A stretch of 64,000 nucleotides of DNA from Chitinophaga pinensis DSM 2588 (lineage in GTDB: Bacteria > Bacteroidota > Bacteroidia > Chitinophagales > Chitinophagaceae): assembly GCF_000024005.1 (NCBI RefSeq), contig NC_013132.1, forward strand, positions 6,504,001 to 6,568,000, written 5' to 3'. The notes under the pieces are model-generated. The model had not been told where the DNA came from, did not search any database, and saw nothing but the letters and a program-made list of their open reading frames with translations. The first letter of the stretch is position 1. Every line of letters begins with the position of its first letter. Positions 23,901 to 28,700 of this stretch are shown here, piece by piece. Position numbers and translations under genes: made by a program.

Positions 23901-24352
23901 CGTTGATTATTAATCAGATCAACCAGCCCCTTCCTGACATCTAACAATACCTCTTTGAATGATTGCTCTTCTTTTATTGAACACAAAAGAGGCAGATGTT
24001 CATCATACATTTCTGTGCCATCGATATCCAAAGAGTCTTTTAATACCGGAATTGCAATACACATCTTTTCACTACCAGTATACCTCTTAACCAATATGCA
24101 ATATGCGGTGATGATATATGCATAGACAGACAACTCATTTTGCCTGCACAATGCATTTAATTTTTCATAAACAACGCCGTCCAGCTTAAAACTAAACAGC
24201 TGAGCATTCCCCTTATCATCGGATCCAAAAAGGGGCCTGAGGATGTCAGGAGATGTTTGCTGAAGATATTCTTTCCAAAATTTCTTTCTATTAATGAATG
24301 TATTACTTGTAAGCAGAAATTGCTTATCAATGGAAATATTTTTCATAAACAT
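2840..24352 (-). CDS. NRPS, modules 9 (A-PCP part) to 15, 7170 aa
   Basis: This giant cytosolic synthetase has seven adenylation domains and no epimerase. Order: residues ~1-248, a half condensation domain (C-lobe only, no HHxxxDG); A-PCP of module 9; then six C-A-PCP modules at roughly residues 858-1905, 1911-2945, 2955-4001, 4011-5055, 5068-6115 and 6123-7170. All six complete C domains keep HHxxxDG (HHIAFDGWS, or HHIASDGWS in module 14) and accept an L-configured donor. Pocket codes by eye: Ile, Ser, aromatic-like, Ser, Asn, Pro-like, Asn. Carriers end in GGHSL except module 14, which has GGYSF. The protein ends right after the last carrier with YITLELQ, probably a docking tail for the next synthetase. 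It starts 60 nt after the upstream NRPS stop; a Met at codon 3 is an alternative start. Near-identical multi-kilobase repeats are embedded in it. Confidence 0.98.
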   Translation of the reverse strand: MFMKNISIDKQFLLTSNTFINRKKFWKEYLQQTSPDILRPLFGSDDKGNAQLFSFKLDGVVYEKLNALCRQNELSVYAYIITAYCILVKRYTGSEKMCIAIPVLKDSLDIDGTEMYDEHLPLLCSIKEEQSFKEVLLDVRKGLVDLINNQRFPLSEVYGELHLSSLENIADTVVWCGQLNIKSDRKTSGFVRSIGLTIHDDQLVFDITSASETASEVAQMFRHLVSVIGDCVADTNKPIAAISLLSRQEWEMLTEFSKGAQTDYASDRTLMELFDRQASIKTSSIALIYGEQTLSYETLEVRSNQLAHKLIATGVTPGVQVGLLSYRGFDMIIGMFGILKAGGVYVPLNIDYPPSRLHYISQDAGLSHLVYTEEELLSLSGLTGMELIKVADCVDYPVQRPAISRSVDEGAYVMYTSGTSGHPKGILVSQRNILKLVYDKGPIAIHGEDCVLQWSNYAFDGSTYEIYSSLLHGARLLLIAEPAAADAGALSYLIRKEGVSVSFLTTALFNAFVDYDVSGLALLRKMLFGGEKVSVGHVRSALSVLGKGKLLHVYGPTETTVYASCYEIDEIDGVDIPIGHPLCNTEIRILDDHGRAVPVGVRGELYIGGAGVSLGYINNPALTSVKYVRFPDGGVWYRTGDIGRWRSDGEIEFIGRADEQVKVRGYRIEPGEIENVMLICEGVKQAAVVVHEDINGQKQLVAYVVVKADVFDKDGVLSYLRERLPEYMVPVEIVNLDSLPLTPNGKVDRKSLSLLDLNMRSTDEYIAPRNELELKLVDIWEELLGISGIGINSNFFELGGHSLLAIQVVSLIRKEFGFELGIREIFDHPTISDLAERLPVLSAVPSLPSIAAASRSEAIPLSFAQERLWFIDRLQGSGQYHMPWVFRLEGAVDIASLRLAFQTIVARHEILRTVITEKDGTGYQQIRSASDWDVIYQDYAAIAGVEDGLSSFISSCVHQPFDLSADYMLRVNLVREDVSSHVLIVVLHHIAFDGWSIGLLVKELSALYENICAGRAVSSAPAVLQYADYAIWQRNYLSGEALESRLKYWSEQLSGVTVLELPTDYSRPSHQSIRGGAVNKHINKGFASDLEVFCVREGVTMFMLLESVFKVLLYRYSGQTDICLGTPVAGRHHEETEDLIGFFVNTLALRSDLSGNPSFKTFLHREKEVTLGAYAHQDVPFEKVVEHLDISRDLSRTPLFQVMLSLQNTPGPAALSLGGETTLKPVSTSHLTSQFDLTLYVNEEDGLQLSAVYCSDLYRGETIERLLCHYVQLLESVLLDQTTGIGSLNMLSEGEKAALSIEFNETSISYPSSETLSSLFSIHASVHLEDIALVMGENTLSYGALEVRSNQLAHYLRSQGVESGTLVPIYTDRSFSMIVGILGILKAGGAYVPIDMSYPEERIIYILKDTGAQVVVSGGLEAVNLGSILSGLNIHIIDAMGKELLTEPENVPESSQTSAGLAYVIYTSGSTGQPKGVCVPHRGVVNRIDWMQRHYGFTRSEVVLQKTPYIFDVSVWEIFMTLCYGGRLVLCSRDVIYDPQLLTGEISRHGVSFIHFVPGAYHAYLQSLNGSDISLLGSLKHVFCSGEALSVMHVQSHYSKLSCRLHNLYGPTEASVDVSYYETTGVEDVVPIGRPISNIQLYIYNDQMALQPIGVPGELYIGGDGLAAGYLNKAELSAVSFIVKEDVLGGRLYRTGDLARMLPDGNIEFLGRRDDQVKLRGYRIELGEIETVLLSCRGVKEGAVVIHTDSTGDRHLVGYVVIDKDDYVQDDVYKELDRYLPSYMIPAHLQVLDSLPVTVSGKIDRKRLSAAEVEVARQSYAAPRNAIEIKLCEIWSSILGASQIGIDDNFFESGGHSLLAIRLRSRIREELGYELQIRDIFDSPTISGLCSKLSSDVVRSGAPLLRAQVRPSRVPLSYSQERLWFIDRLQGSEQYHMPWVFRLEGSLDVAALASSFRSIVSRHEVLRSVIREEDGVGYQELLPAESWSLEYLRAADGMAVEEVISSRVSARFDLSLDYMLRVSVLEESAESHLLIVVLHHIAFDGWSISVLVRELASLYRSYSHGGSDVLLPLSLQYSDYAIWQRQYLSGSILSSRLSYWSTQLSGLSVLDLPTDHKRPAIPDMRAGRKSATINKSLLDRLQLLCVQEGVTLFILLESVLKVLLFRYSGQEDICIGSPVAGRYQEETDELIGFFINTIVLRSRFEGQDSFHDFLSKEKETILAAYQHQDAPFEKVVEILEIPRDFSRNALFQVKLALQNVVGPLSLDLKGVEVTAQIPQEVTTQLDVEFDVWESESGLFINLIYRLDLYNEATIERWLLHFEQLLYAILADVHTPVDRLNLLSVQERCQLLEAFNFPVELKDTNKTIIDLFEAQVSIIPDEVALLFDGQQMTYRELNEQSNRLGHYLRSKGVREDTLVPICVSRSFEMIVGIIGILKAGGAYVPIDATYPSQRIASMLKHINTPIAVAETSTQKLFNVGEGIADIILLDGNRDDIAAMSSEKVITSLCPENLAYVIFTSGSTGVPKGVMIEHKGVVNLVNNQVKPLGLYPGITVFQFASFGYDASSHEIFCTLTAGGRLVLAKEDVILDTEKFCAVLNQYHVNLVTIPPSYLPLIKDAAIDVDTIISAGESLNASLVAEIRNTGIRLINAYGPTENTVSSVLSTEPLHGSGCIVIGKPLENVQAHILDRNNQLVPVGVVGELYLGGRQVARGYLNQPELTATRFIPDLFSTDANAYLYRTGDLARWLPDGNIEFIGRLDEQIKIRGYRVELGEIETVLLQRPEIEQCIVVVHEDQKGNKQLIAYVVATAELDKTAAMAYLKERLPDFMVPALLIEIGAVPFTPNGKADRKKLASLDVRDASSGNYVAPRNAAELKLADIWQRLLEVEQVSIQDDFFELGGHSLLAIQVVSLIRKEFGFELGIREIFDHPTISDLAERLPVLSAVPSLPSIAAASRSEAIPLSFAQERLWFIDRLQGSGQYHMPWVFRLEGAVDIASLRLAFQTIVARHEILRTVITEKDGTGYQQIRSASDWDVIYQDYAAIAGVEDGLSSFISSCVHQPFDLSADYMLRVNLVREDVSSHVLIVVLHHIAFDGWSIGLLVKELSALYENICAGRAVSSAPAVLQYADYAIWQRNYLSGEALESRLKYWSEQLSGVTVLELPTDYSRPSHQSIRGGAVNKHINKGFASDLEAFCVREGVTMFMLLESVFKVLLYRYSGQTDICLGTPVAGRHHQETEDLIGFFVNTLALRSDLSGNPSFKTFLHREKEVTLGAYAHQDVPFEKVVEHLDISRDLSRTPLFQVMLSLQNTPGPAALSLGETTLKLVSTSHLTSQFDLTLYINEEDGLQLSAVYCSDLYRGETIERLLCHYVQLLESVLLDQTTGIGSLNMLSEGEKAALSIGFNETSISYPSSETLSSLFSIHASVHLEDIALVMGENTLSYGALEVRSNQLAHYLRSQGVESGTLVPIYTDRSFSMIVGILGILKAGGAYVPIDMSYPEERIIYILKDTGAQVVVSGGLEAVNLGSILSGLNIHIIDAMGKELLTEPENVPESSQTSAGLAYVIYTSGSTGQPKGVCVPHRGVVNRIDWMQRHYGFTRSEVVLQKTPYIFDVSVWEIFMTLCYGGRLVLCSRDVIYDPQLLTGEISRHGVSFIHFVPGAYHAYLQSLNGSDISLLGSLKHVFCSGEALSVMHVQSHYSKLSCRLHNLYGPTEASVDVSYYETTGVEDVVPIGRPISNIQLYIYNDQMALQPIGVPGELYIGGDGLAAGYLNKAELSAVSFIVKEDVLGGRLYRTGDLARMLPDGNIEFLGRRDDQVKLRGYRIELGEIETVLLSCRGVKEGAVVIHTDSTGDRHLVGYVVIDKDDYVQDDVYKELDRYLPSYMIPAHLQVLDSLPVTVSGKIDRKRLSAAEVEVARQSYAAPRNAIEIKLCEIWSSILGASQIGIDDNFFESGGHSLLAIRLRSRIREELGYELQIRDIFDSPTISGLCSKLSSDVVRSGTPLLRAQVRPSRVPLSYSQERLWFIDRLQGSEQYHMPWVFRLEGSLDVAALASSFRSIVSRHEVLRSVIREEDGVGYQELLPAESWSLEYLRAADGMAVEEVISSRVSARFDLSLDYMLRVSVLEESAESHLLIVVLHHIAFDGWSISVLVRELVSLYRSYSHGGSDVLLPLSLQYSDYAIWQRQYLSGSILSSRLSYWSTQLSGLSVLDLPTDHPRSSVPGIRGGQVSGIINQELTSRLEALCIEEGVTLFMLLESVFKALLHRYSGQEDICIGTPVAGRYQEETENLIGSFINTLALRSRISGELSFRSFLREEKEQILSAYEHQDVPFEKVVEAVGVVRDQYRNPLFQVLFTLQDLPASGPLDLGAVSLSSIPSGNITSQFDIILNVTRGVEGIYLNVTYSSDLYEEGTMERFVGHYEELLSSVSSDLSLSINKLNLLKTEEQTRVLSYSHGAAVESSGEEHLLSLFMRQVQAQSDSVALVCGERELSYGELDAQSDKVMAYLHKAGVIAGELVPVVGDRSLEMVIGMLGVLKAGCAYVPVDSSYPAQRIMYMLSDTGSRVVLSDGSLSSGVLSGADGSSLVSLEWIIAGEAISLSERRSVVPSDESIAYVIYTSGSTGVPKGVQISHGNLLNYIRYGMREYVGTGGVGSGSYVHLSFSFDASVTGLFVPLLSGRLVVLSRGSHEVFEDVYLRRYAPYDFIKLTPSHLSLLGHSLGSDLLPGDVTGRLIIGGEELHRHHLSGLASDSRVELINEYGPTETTVGVSVYRCHMGAEYQEGSHGISIGRPIDNVSLYILDGSGCLSGIGIPGELYIGGLQVGAGYLNKGEETAARFLRGGIPASGEAVLYRTGDVARWLPDGTIEFLGRKDEQVKLRGYRIELGEIENVLNSAPGVSESVVLLRKLQSGEPQLSAYIVSNSSFDREALLLYLRDLLPEYMIPHHLNEVSEIPLTAHGKVDRERLLSASAEITESRSYVAPETAIEINLAAIWSELLEVEQVGIYDDFFDLGGHSLMAIRVIAAVRKELGIELSIKDLFDTPTIAGLTGQIAVRSSQSVLSEIIPQPEVTFIPLSFAQERLWLIHQLEGSTHYHVPLLLKLEGTVNQGAIHSALQTILQRHEALRSVINVNEDGELYQLIKPVDEWQLRYTVIEEEVRIGEFIQAFVSQPFDLSKDYLLRAALVNKNGGVYVLAVVIHHIASDGWSMSVLADEFSKLYQAGARQQQAVLPVLPVQYKDYAVWQRNNLGAEVLSGDLAYWEKQLKDVPPLELPLDYSRPAVQSKKGKTCYLNIDKKLADHLYVVANEEGVTIFMLLLSAFNILLARYSNQSDICVGTPVAGRKYAELEGLVGLFVNTVVLRSNVNEEKSIKEFIQQIRYTTLEAYSHQDAPLERVIETLAVPRDFSRHPLFQILFVLQNVPAVQELQLDALQVTPYYLENATTKFDMTFTAIPSANGIDIAIEYCIDLFEEKSIERMGVQFRKILEGIAINRMRKIGELPILSDDEHTLVLHTFNDTCVDLPQDKTVIDLFEEQVLVSPHKVAISFGTTQLTYEVLNEKATRLSVYLRKRGVKETDRIAICIDRSVDMIVSVLAIMKSGCPYVPIDPAYPKERITYMLQDIDARMLISNTSLKDMLGSYVGNVIFIDEEITEADKERVDKIERLSGQDRLTYIIYTSGSTGKPKGIEMPDKALFNLLLWQQTQLKNKCDRRILQFASICFDASFQEIFMSICFGGTIFLIEEERRKDMRELLKVINEEKITHLFIPYVVLKSLSEAAVVQKDYPVSLEEIFTAGEQLKLTEDIRLLSLYTGMKLLNYYGPSETHVVTAYEVIDTDYMDRPLPPIGKPIGNTRAYILNRNKQLCGIGMIGELYLGGIQVARGYLNKPALSAERFIPDPFYQSSDNNMYKTGDICRWLPDGNIEFLGRGDDQIKIRGFRVELGEIESVLLSAPGVQQSTVLVREDKAGSKRIIGYVVANQSYERINVMQHLRSQLPDYMVPFMLIKIDAMPLTNNGKVNKKELPAPDFSDTMDILYVSPRSQAEYEMLQIWEAALGVDKISIHSNFFELGGYSFLAMRIALLISKHFGKQIGIRDVFMHPTIAELVRLVDSERDHAGDIVPIGSLPRPSRIPLSYSQERLWFIDRLQGSEQYHMPWVFRLEGSLDVAALASSFRSIVSRHEVLRSVIREEDGVGYQELLPAESWSLEYLRAADGMAVEEVISSRASARFDLSLDYMLRVSVLEESAESHLLIVVLHHIAFDGWSISVLVRELVSLYRSYSHGGSDVLLPLSLQYGDYAIWQRQYLSGSILSSRLSYWSTQLSGLSVLDLPTDHPRSSVPGIRGGQVSGIINQELTSRLEALCIEEGVTLFMLLESVFKALLHRYSGQEDICIGTPVAGRYQEETENLIGSFINTLALRSRISGELSFRSFLREEKEQILSAYEHQDVPFEKVVEAVGVVRDQYRNPLFQVLFTLQDLPASGPLDLGAVSLSSIPSGNITSQFDIILNVTRGVEGIYLNVTYSSDLYEEGTMERFVGHYEELLSSVSSDLSLSINKLNLLKTEEQTRVLSYSHGAAVESSGEEHLLSLFMRQVEAQSDSVALVCGERELSYGELDAQSDKVMAYLHKAGVIAGELVPVVGDRSMEMVIGMLGVLKAGCAYVPVDSSYPAQRIMYMLSDTGSRVVLSDGSLSSGVLSGAEVSSLVSLEWIIAGEAISSSERRSVVPSDESIAYVIYTSGSTGVPKGVQISHGNLLNYIRYGIREYVGTGGVGSGSYVHLSFSFDASVTGLFVPLLSGRLVVLSRGSGHEVFEDVYLRRYAPYDFIKLTPSHLSLLGHSLGSDLLPGDVTGRLIIGGEELHRHHLSGLASDSRVELINEYGPTETTVGVSVYRCHMGAEYQEGSHGISIGRPIDNVSLYILDGSGCLSGIGIPGELYIGGLQVGAGYLNKGEETAARFLRGGIPASGEAVLYRTGDVARWLPDGTIEFLGRKDEQVKLRGYRIELGEIENVLNGAPGVSESVVLLRKLQSGEPHLSAYIVSNSSFDREALLLYLRDLLPEYMIPHHLNEVSEIPLTAHGKVDRERLLSASAEVTESRKYVAPETAIEINLAAIWSELLEVEQVGIYDDFFDLGGHSLMAIRVIASIRKDYSLELPIHVLFELKNISDLSKYITLELQ
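2943..5971 (-). repeat. Direct repeat R2, copy 2 (~3.03 kb)
   Basis: It matches 9288-12313. It covers C, A and part of the carrier of module 15. The first ~600 nt of its coding direction (5971-5366) are also shared with 18005-18610, giving three copies of one C-domain N-lobe. Confidence 0.93.
6010..9150 (-). other. NRPS module 14: C - A (Pro-like) - PCP (GGYSF)
   Basis: HHIASDGWS at about 8735-8768, A core at about 7300-7338, carrier at about 6140-6170 with GGYSF where all neighbours read GGHSL. Pocket D-A-Q-F-F-A-Y-V-V resembles Pro codes (D-V-Q-F-I-A-H-V-V). This module is unlike its two flanking modules, which are near-identical to each other. Confidence 0.72.
9190..12320 (-). other. NRPS module 13: C - A (Asn) - PCP
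   Basis: HHIAFDGWS at about 11910-11940, A core near 10470-10510, carrier GGHSL at about 9301-9340. Pocket D-A-T-K-I-G-E-V-G fits Asn (compare D-L-T-K-L-G-E-V-G). It is a near-copy of module 15. Confidence 0.8.
9288..12313 (-). repeat. Direct repeat R2, copy 1 (~3.03 kb)
   Basis: It matches 2943-5971 at an offset of 6342-6345 nt with few differences. It covers C and A of module 13 and the first part of its carrier, up to just after the phosphopantetheine Ser. Confidence 0.93.
11708..15672 (-). repeat. Direct repeat R1, copy 2 (~3.97 kb)
   Basis: It matches 18005-21972. It spans the carrier of module 11, all of module 12 and the N-lobe of the C domain of module 13. Its low-coordinate end overlaps repeat R2. 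Confidence 0.93.
12350..15490 (-). other. NRPS module 12: C - A (Ser) - PCP
   Basis: HHIAFDGWS at about 15062-15092, A core near 13627-13665, carrier GGHSL at about 12478-12512. The pocket is identical to module 10, so L-Ser. One codon is missing relative to module 10 near 14400 (one Gly fewer). Confidence 0.85.
15520..18620 (-). other. NRPS module 11: C - A (aromatic-like) - PCP
   Basis: HHIAFDGWS at about 18207-18240, A core YVIFTSGSTG at about 16769-16808, carrier GGHSL at about 15636-15672. Pocket D-A-H-T-I-A-A-V-S shares T-I-A-A-V with Phe and Tyr codes; the His at the third position is unusual, so the exact side chain is open. The N-lobe of its C domain is one of three near-identical copies; the C-lobe and A domain are unique. 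Confidence 0.75.
18005..21972 (-). repeat. Direct repeat R1, copy 1 (~3.97 kb)
   Basis: It matches 11708-15672 at an offset of 6297-6300 nt, with only scattered single-base changes seen and one 3-nt indel near 20695. It spans the carrier of module 9, all of module 10 and the N-lobe of the C domain of module 11. Edges fall at the start of a carrier domain and in mid C domain. Confidence 0.93.
18640..21780 (-). other. NRPS module 10: C - A (Ser) - PCP
   Basis: HHIAFDGWS at about 21362-21392, A core near 19924-19962, carrier GGHSL at about 18775-18810. Pocket D-V-W-H-F-S-L-V-D is the standard Ser code. No epimerase, so L-Ser. The whole module is a near-copy of module 12. Confidence 0.85.
21840..23545 (-). 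other. NRPS module 9, second part: A (Ile) - PCP
   Basis: A core (YTSGTSGHPKG) at about 23073-23111; carrier GGHSL at about 21936-21974. Pocket D-G-Y-F-L-G-V-V-Y is one residue from the Ile code D-G-F-F-L-G-V-V-Y. It receives the chain through the C domain at the end of the upstream protein. Confidence 0.78.
23610..24352 (-). other. Half condensation domain (C-lobe only) at NRPS N-terminus
   Basis: About 248 residues align with the second half of neighbouring C domains: the segment corresponding to EGVTLFMLLESVFK, the RYxG step, and the SFxxxL and PxxxV stretches are recognisable in diverged form. The N-lobe with HHxxxDG is absent, so it cannot catalyse condensation. It may help contact the upstream C domain or simply be a relic. 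Confidence 0.8.
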
Positions 24353-24412
24353 GTTATTAAAAACACTTACTATATTAACATGATAATTATTCGATGATTG
24401 CAGGGTTCAAAC

Positions 24413-25765
24413 TCAGAAGTCAAAAAATTCATCATTATCAGGGCCAGGCGACAAAGGCACATATGCTGTGTTATCCAGGTCCTTTACCAACACTACATCA
24501 CTCTTTACCAAGCGAAGGAGTACCTCTTTGAAATGTGTAATTATTATTCTCGCATAAGTTTCTTCTAACAGATCAGCATTGTATTTCAACTCAATTGCTA
24601 TGTTATTCTTAAAACTTATAGTAATACTTATAGGATAATTATCTCTCTCATCCGAAACAAGCTCGCTCAGTTGCAAGCGCACATCTGTCTGATCGCTTTC
24701 TTGCACAGGATAGTTTTCAAATATCATTATATTATCAAACAGATCACCACGAATATTGGCCCTGAACTGAATGTCATTCAAAGCGGTATACTGATACTCT
24801 CTTGACTCCATTTGTTCTGTCTGTAGATGTCGCAACCATTCAGCTACAGGCTGCTCCATATTCAGCACTGAACGTAGCGGCAAAACATTTATATACAGGC
24901 CAACCCGTTGTTCTACATTGACGAGATCATCAGGACGTCCGGACACTATTACACCATATATTACGTCTTCATTACCGGTATAGCGATATAATTGATATGC
25001 CCATACTCCTTGCATGATCGTATTCACTGTTATTCGGTTGTGACGCGCGTACATATCAATGAGCTCCGTCTCCTGTTGATCAAACCGTAGTAACACCGAC
25101 TCAAACCTTCCAGTCCCTTTTGTTCTTTCAGGTTTATCCGCAATAAATGGTAAAAGCGTTCCTTTATTCAATCCTGACAGATATTTTTCCCAATAGGACG
25201 CCGCCTTATATTGATCTTTATCAAAGATGTAGCGGATATAATCTTCATAACAATCTTCTTCTTCCTGGCCAGTGAAACTACCTGCTGCCAGCTTTTCATA
25301 GAGTTCCCTGAATTCTGCCATCAATACTGCTGTAGACCAGCCATCCAGCACTATATGATAAAAAGTGAATATCATCCGATATTCTTCAGCTCCGGTTTGT
25401 AACAACACTATGCGGATTAGTGGAGGATGTGAGAATTTAAACCCTTTTTCCCGTTCCTGATCCATGTATTGTCTTACCAATTTTTGCTGTACCGCACTAT
25501 CAATGCCTTGATAATCAAGAATGGATATATCCATCTCCACGTTACGGTACACACACTGAACTGGTATACGGAACTCGTCATGAAAAAATCCACTTCTTAG
25601 TATACTATACCGGGATAATATAGCCTGCCATACCTGCTTAAAAACAGGTACATCAAGATGTAGTAACTTACAACTGATCATGTCTACATATGCACCTGAC
25701 TGTGCATCATACAATCCATGGAAAAGCATTCCCTGTTGAAGCCCACTCAAGCGGTATAATCCCGA
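24413..25765 (-). other. Terminal C domain of the 9175-aa NRPS (C of split module 9)
   Basis: This is a full-length condensation domain with YHIVLDGWS at about 25335-25363; the first, non-catalytic His of HHxxxDG is Tyr. The LSGLQQGMLFH opening is of the type expected after an epimerase. No A domain follows in this protein; the partner A domain is in the next gene. The C-terminal 11 residues are acidic and aromatic. Confidence 0.85.
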
Positions 25766-28700
25766 TATCAGGTCGCGACGACGACGGCCGTCCTCTGATG
25801 CTTCCAGGAATGCATCCAGCTCTTCATAACTCACCTCTTTACCTATTCCATAGTCGGAAGGTGTATATGATGATACACCAGCACAAACACAATGATCAAT
25901 CAATACTTCTAATTCCCTTACATAAGATTCACATAACGACACTATCGTCGATTTCTCATAATGAAGATTACTATAACTCCAAATGATATTTAGCTCACCT
26001 TCATACACCATACTGTTCAATACCATCAAAGCGGATGCGAGATGTCCGGAGCTTACAGGTAAACCATGTGACTCTTCCGCAGCACTAAACAGATCATGAC
26101 CCCACTTCTTCGTATCCAACTGACCCAGGTAATTGAACAGAATGTCCCATGGCGTACCCCCACACAGTAATTCATCTCCGGCCAGATATCTTAATACACC
26201 ATACCCAAGACCGCGATCCGGAACGCGACGCAACTGTTCCTTGGTGCTGATTAGCCAGTCCCGAGAACTATCCGCTGATGGACGACTTAAATGAACAGGG
26301 TACAGATTCGTAAACCAACCAACAGTGCGGCTTACATCTATTCCCTCCTCCAGCTCTTCACGACCATGTCCCTCCAGACCAATAACAATCGCATCCAATC
26401 CGCTCCAGCTGCATAGTGTGCGCGTTAGCGCGCCCAACAACACATCATTGATCTCGGTATGATAAATGCGCGGAACTTCCTGTAATAACTGTTGTGTAAG
26501 ACCCGATGATAATTTTATCGTATGGCTACGCATCTCCCCTGTCAAAACTGTCCCAGTATAAGACTTATCCCTTCGAAGCGGACGATACGCATGATGAACA
26601 CCATGCCACCATCCACGTTGAGATAACAAACCCTGACTTGCGCCATACGTAGCTAAGGCTTCATACCATTTACGATACGAACTACCTTTCGCTGTCGACA
26701 TAATACTGTTGCCTGACAATAGTTGTTCCAGATCCTCCAGCAGGATACGCCAAGATACACCATCCACTGCCAGATGATGGATCACCAGCAGTAAACGGTT
26801 CTCTTCTTCCCAATCGGGTGTTAAAAGCAAGGAGGCACTTAACAGTTTCCCCGACGCTACATCAAGACACTGCTGCATTGACGTGCCTATAAGATCTATT
26901 GCAGATAACAAGTCCCCGCGATCAGTACAAGATTGTACATCATGGACCTCCAGTGATCCCTGATAATCACCGTATTCCTGTTCCCATATACCTGCATTAT
27001 TGTGATAACGGAAACGTAACGCATCGTGATAAGTCATCAACTCCTGCACAGCCGTCTGTAATAACGCTGCACTGATACCCTTATCCAGCTTTAACAAAAT
27101 ATCCTGATTATAATGTGACAGCTCTGACGAAGCTCTTTCCAGGTACCAGCGCTGAATTGGCAACAGACCTGAAGCTCCGGATAGTACCTGCTGCTCAGCT
27201 TCAACAATGTTATTAGCCAATGATATTATTCCTGCAATGGATGCTATTGTAGGAGTAACAAACAAATCTTTCGGTTTTAAATTATATCCGGCCTTCCTGG
27301 CCCGACTTACAACCTGGATCGTAATAATAGAATCGCCGCCTAATTCGAAGAAATTGTCATGGATACCTATATCATCCACGCCCAGTAATTCTGACCAGAT
27401 TATGCTCAGATTTTGCTCCACCTCGTTACGAGGACCTGCATAATCACTCGCTGAAGTCATGCTGATTGCCCGGTTTGACAACGCTGACCGGTCTACCTTC
27501 CCATTTGTCGTCAATGGTATCGCATCCAAACGGATGATATGAACCGGTAACATGTACTCGGGTAAACGGCTCCGCAGATAAGATAATACCAACTCCGTGT
27601 TCAGCACTGTGTCACTGACGATATATCCGATCAGTTGTTTCTGACCCGCACGTTCTTCATGTACTACCACCACAGATTGATCTACACCTTCATACGAACT
27701 CAGTACATTCTCTATCTCCCCAGGTTCTATGCGGTAGCCCCGAACTTTTACCTGATCATCAATTCGACCATGAAACAACAACGTCCCATCCTGCGTCCAG
27801 CTCGCGAGATCACCCGTACGGTACATACGCCTACCCGCTACACCGGCAAATGGATCCGGCACAAACTTTTCTTCCGTCAAAACAGGCTGATCATGATACC
27901 CTCTCGCTACCTGGTACCCTCCTATGTAGAGTTCTCCACATATCCCAGGAGGCAAAATAAGTCCCTGCTCGTCCAGGATATAAGCCAGCGTATTGGCCAA
28001 AGGCCGGCCTATTGGAACCAGACCGCCAGGATGATCAATTTCTTCCAGGTATTCATATTCTATGGCGGTTACCGTCGTCTCTGTCGGACCATATTCATTG
28101 TAAAACCGTACATAAGCACCCCAGTTACGCGCCAAATCTGACGGACATACATCTCCACCTGCTATGACACGGCGAAGACCTCCATAACGGCCAGCCCGAA
28201 GCGTACTTAAAAAGCCGGGAGTTGCATGAAGATGGGTAATACCTGTCTCTTCCAACAGGCTGCAAAGTCTTTCGCCGTCATGCAGCGTCTGATCACTCAT
28301 CAATACCAACGTGCCGCCGGCTGATAATGCCAAAAATATCTGTTCTACTGAAGCATCAAAACTGTAGTTAGAAAATTGAAGTATACGATCGGTACGGTCA
28401 ATTCCAAAATAGCTTATCTGACTCCTGATCAGATGCACCACTGCATGATGAGGCACCTCTACTCCTTTCGGCTGACCCGTCGTTCCCGAAGTGTAGATCA
28501 TATAAGCCAGATTACTACCTGATGCGTGCTGCACTACTTTCGTTACAGGCATTCCCGACAATATCTCAGCGGATTTATCCAGCTGGAACAACGCTATATG
28601 TTCACTATACGGCAGGTGGTTGATATTAGCCGTATTGGTCAGAATAATACTACATCCACTGTCAGCAGTAATATATCTTAATCGCTCAGATGGATGCGAT

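Noticed and set aside
24353..24412. Intergenic gap examined for terminator, promoter or a frameshift joining the two giant NRPS genes
   Set aside because: No hairpin with a T tract or clear promoter was seen. The split coincides with a complete C domain on one side and a half C domain on the other, so a simple frameshift would not restore a normal module.
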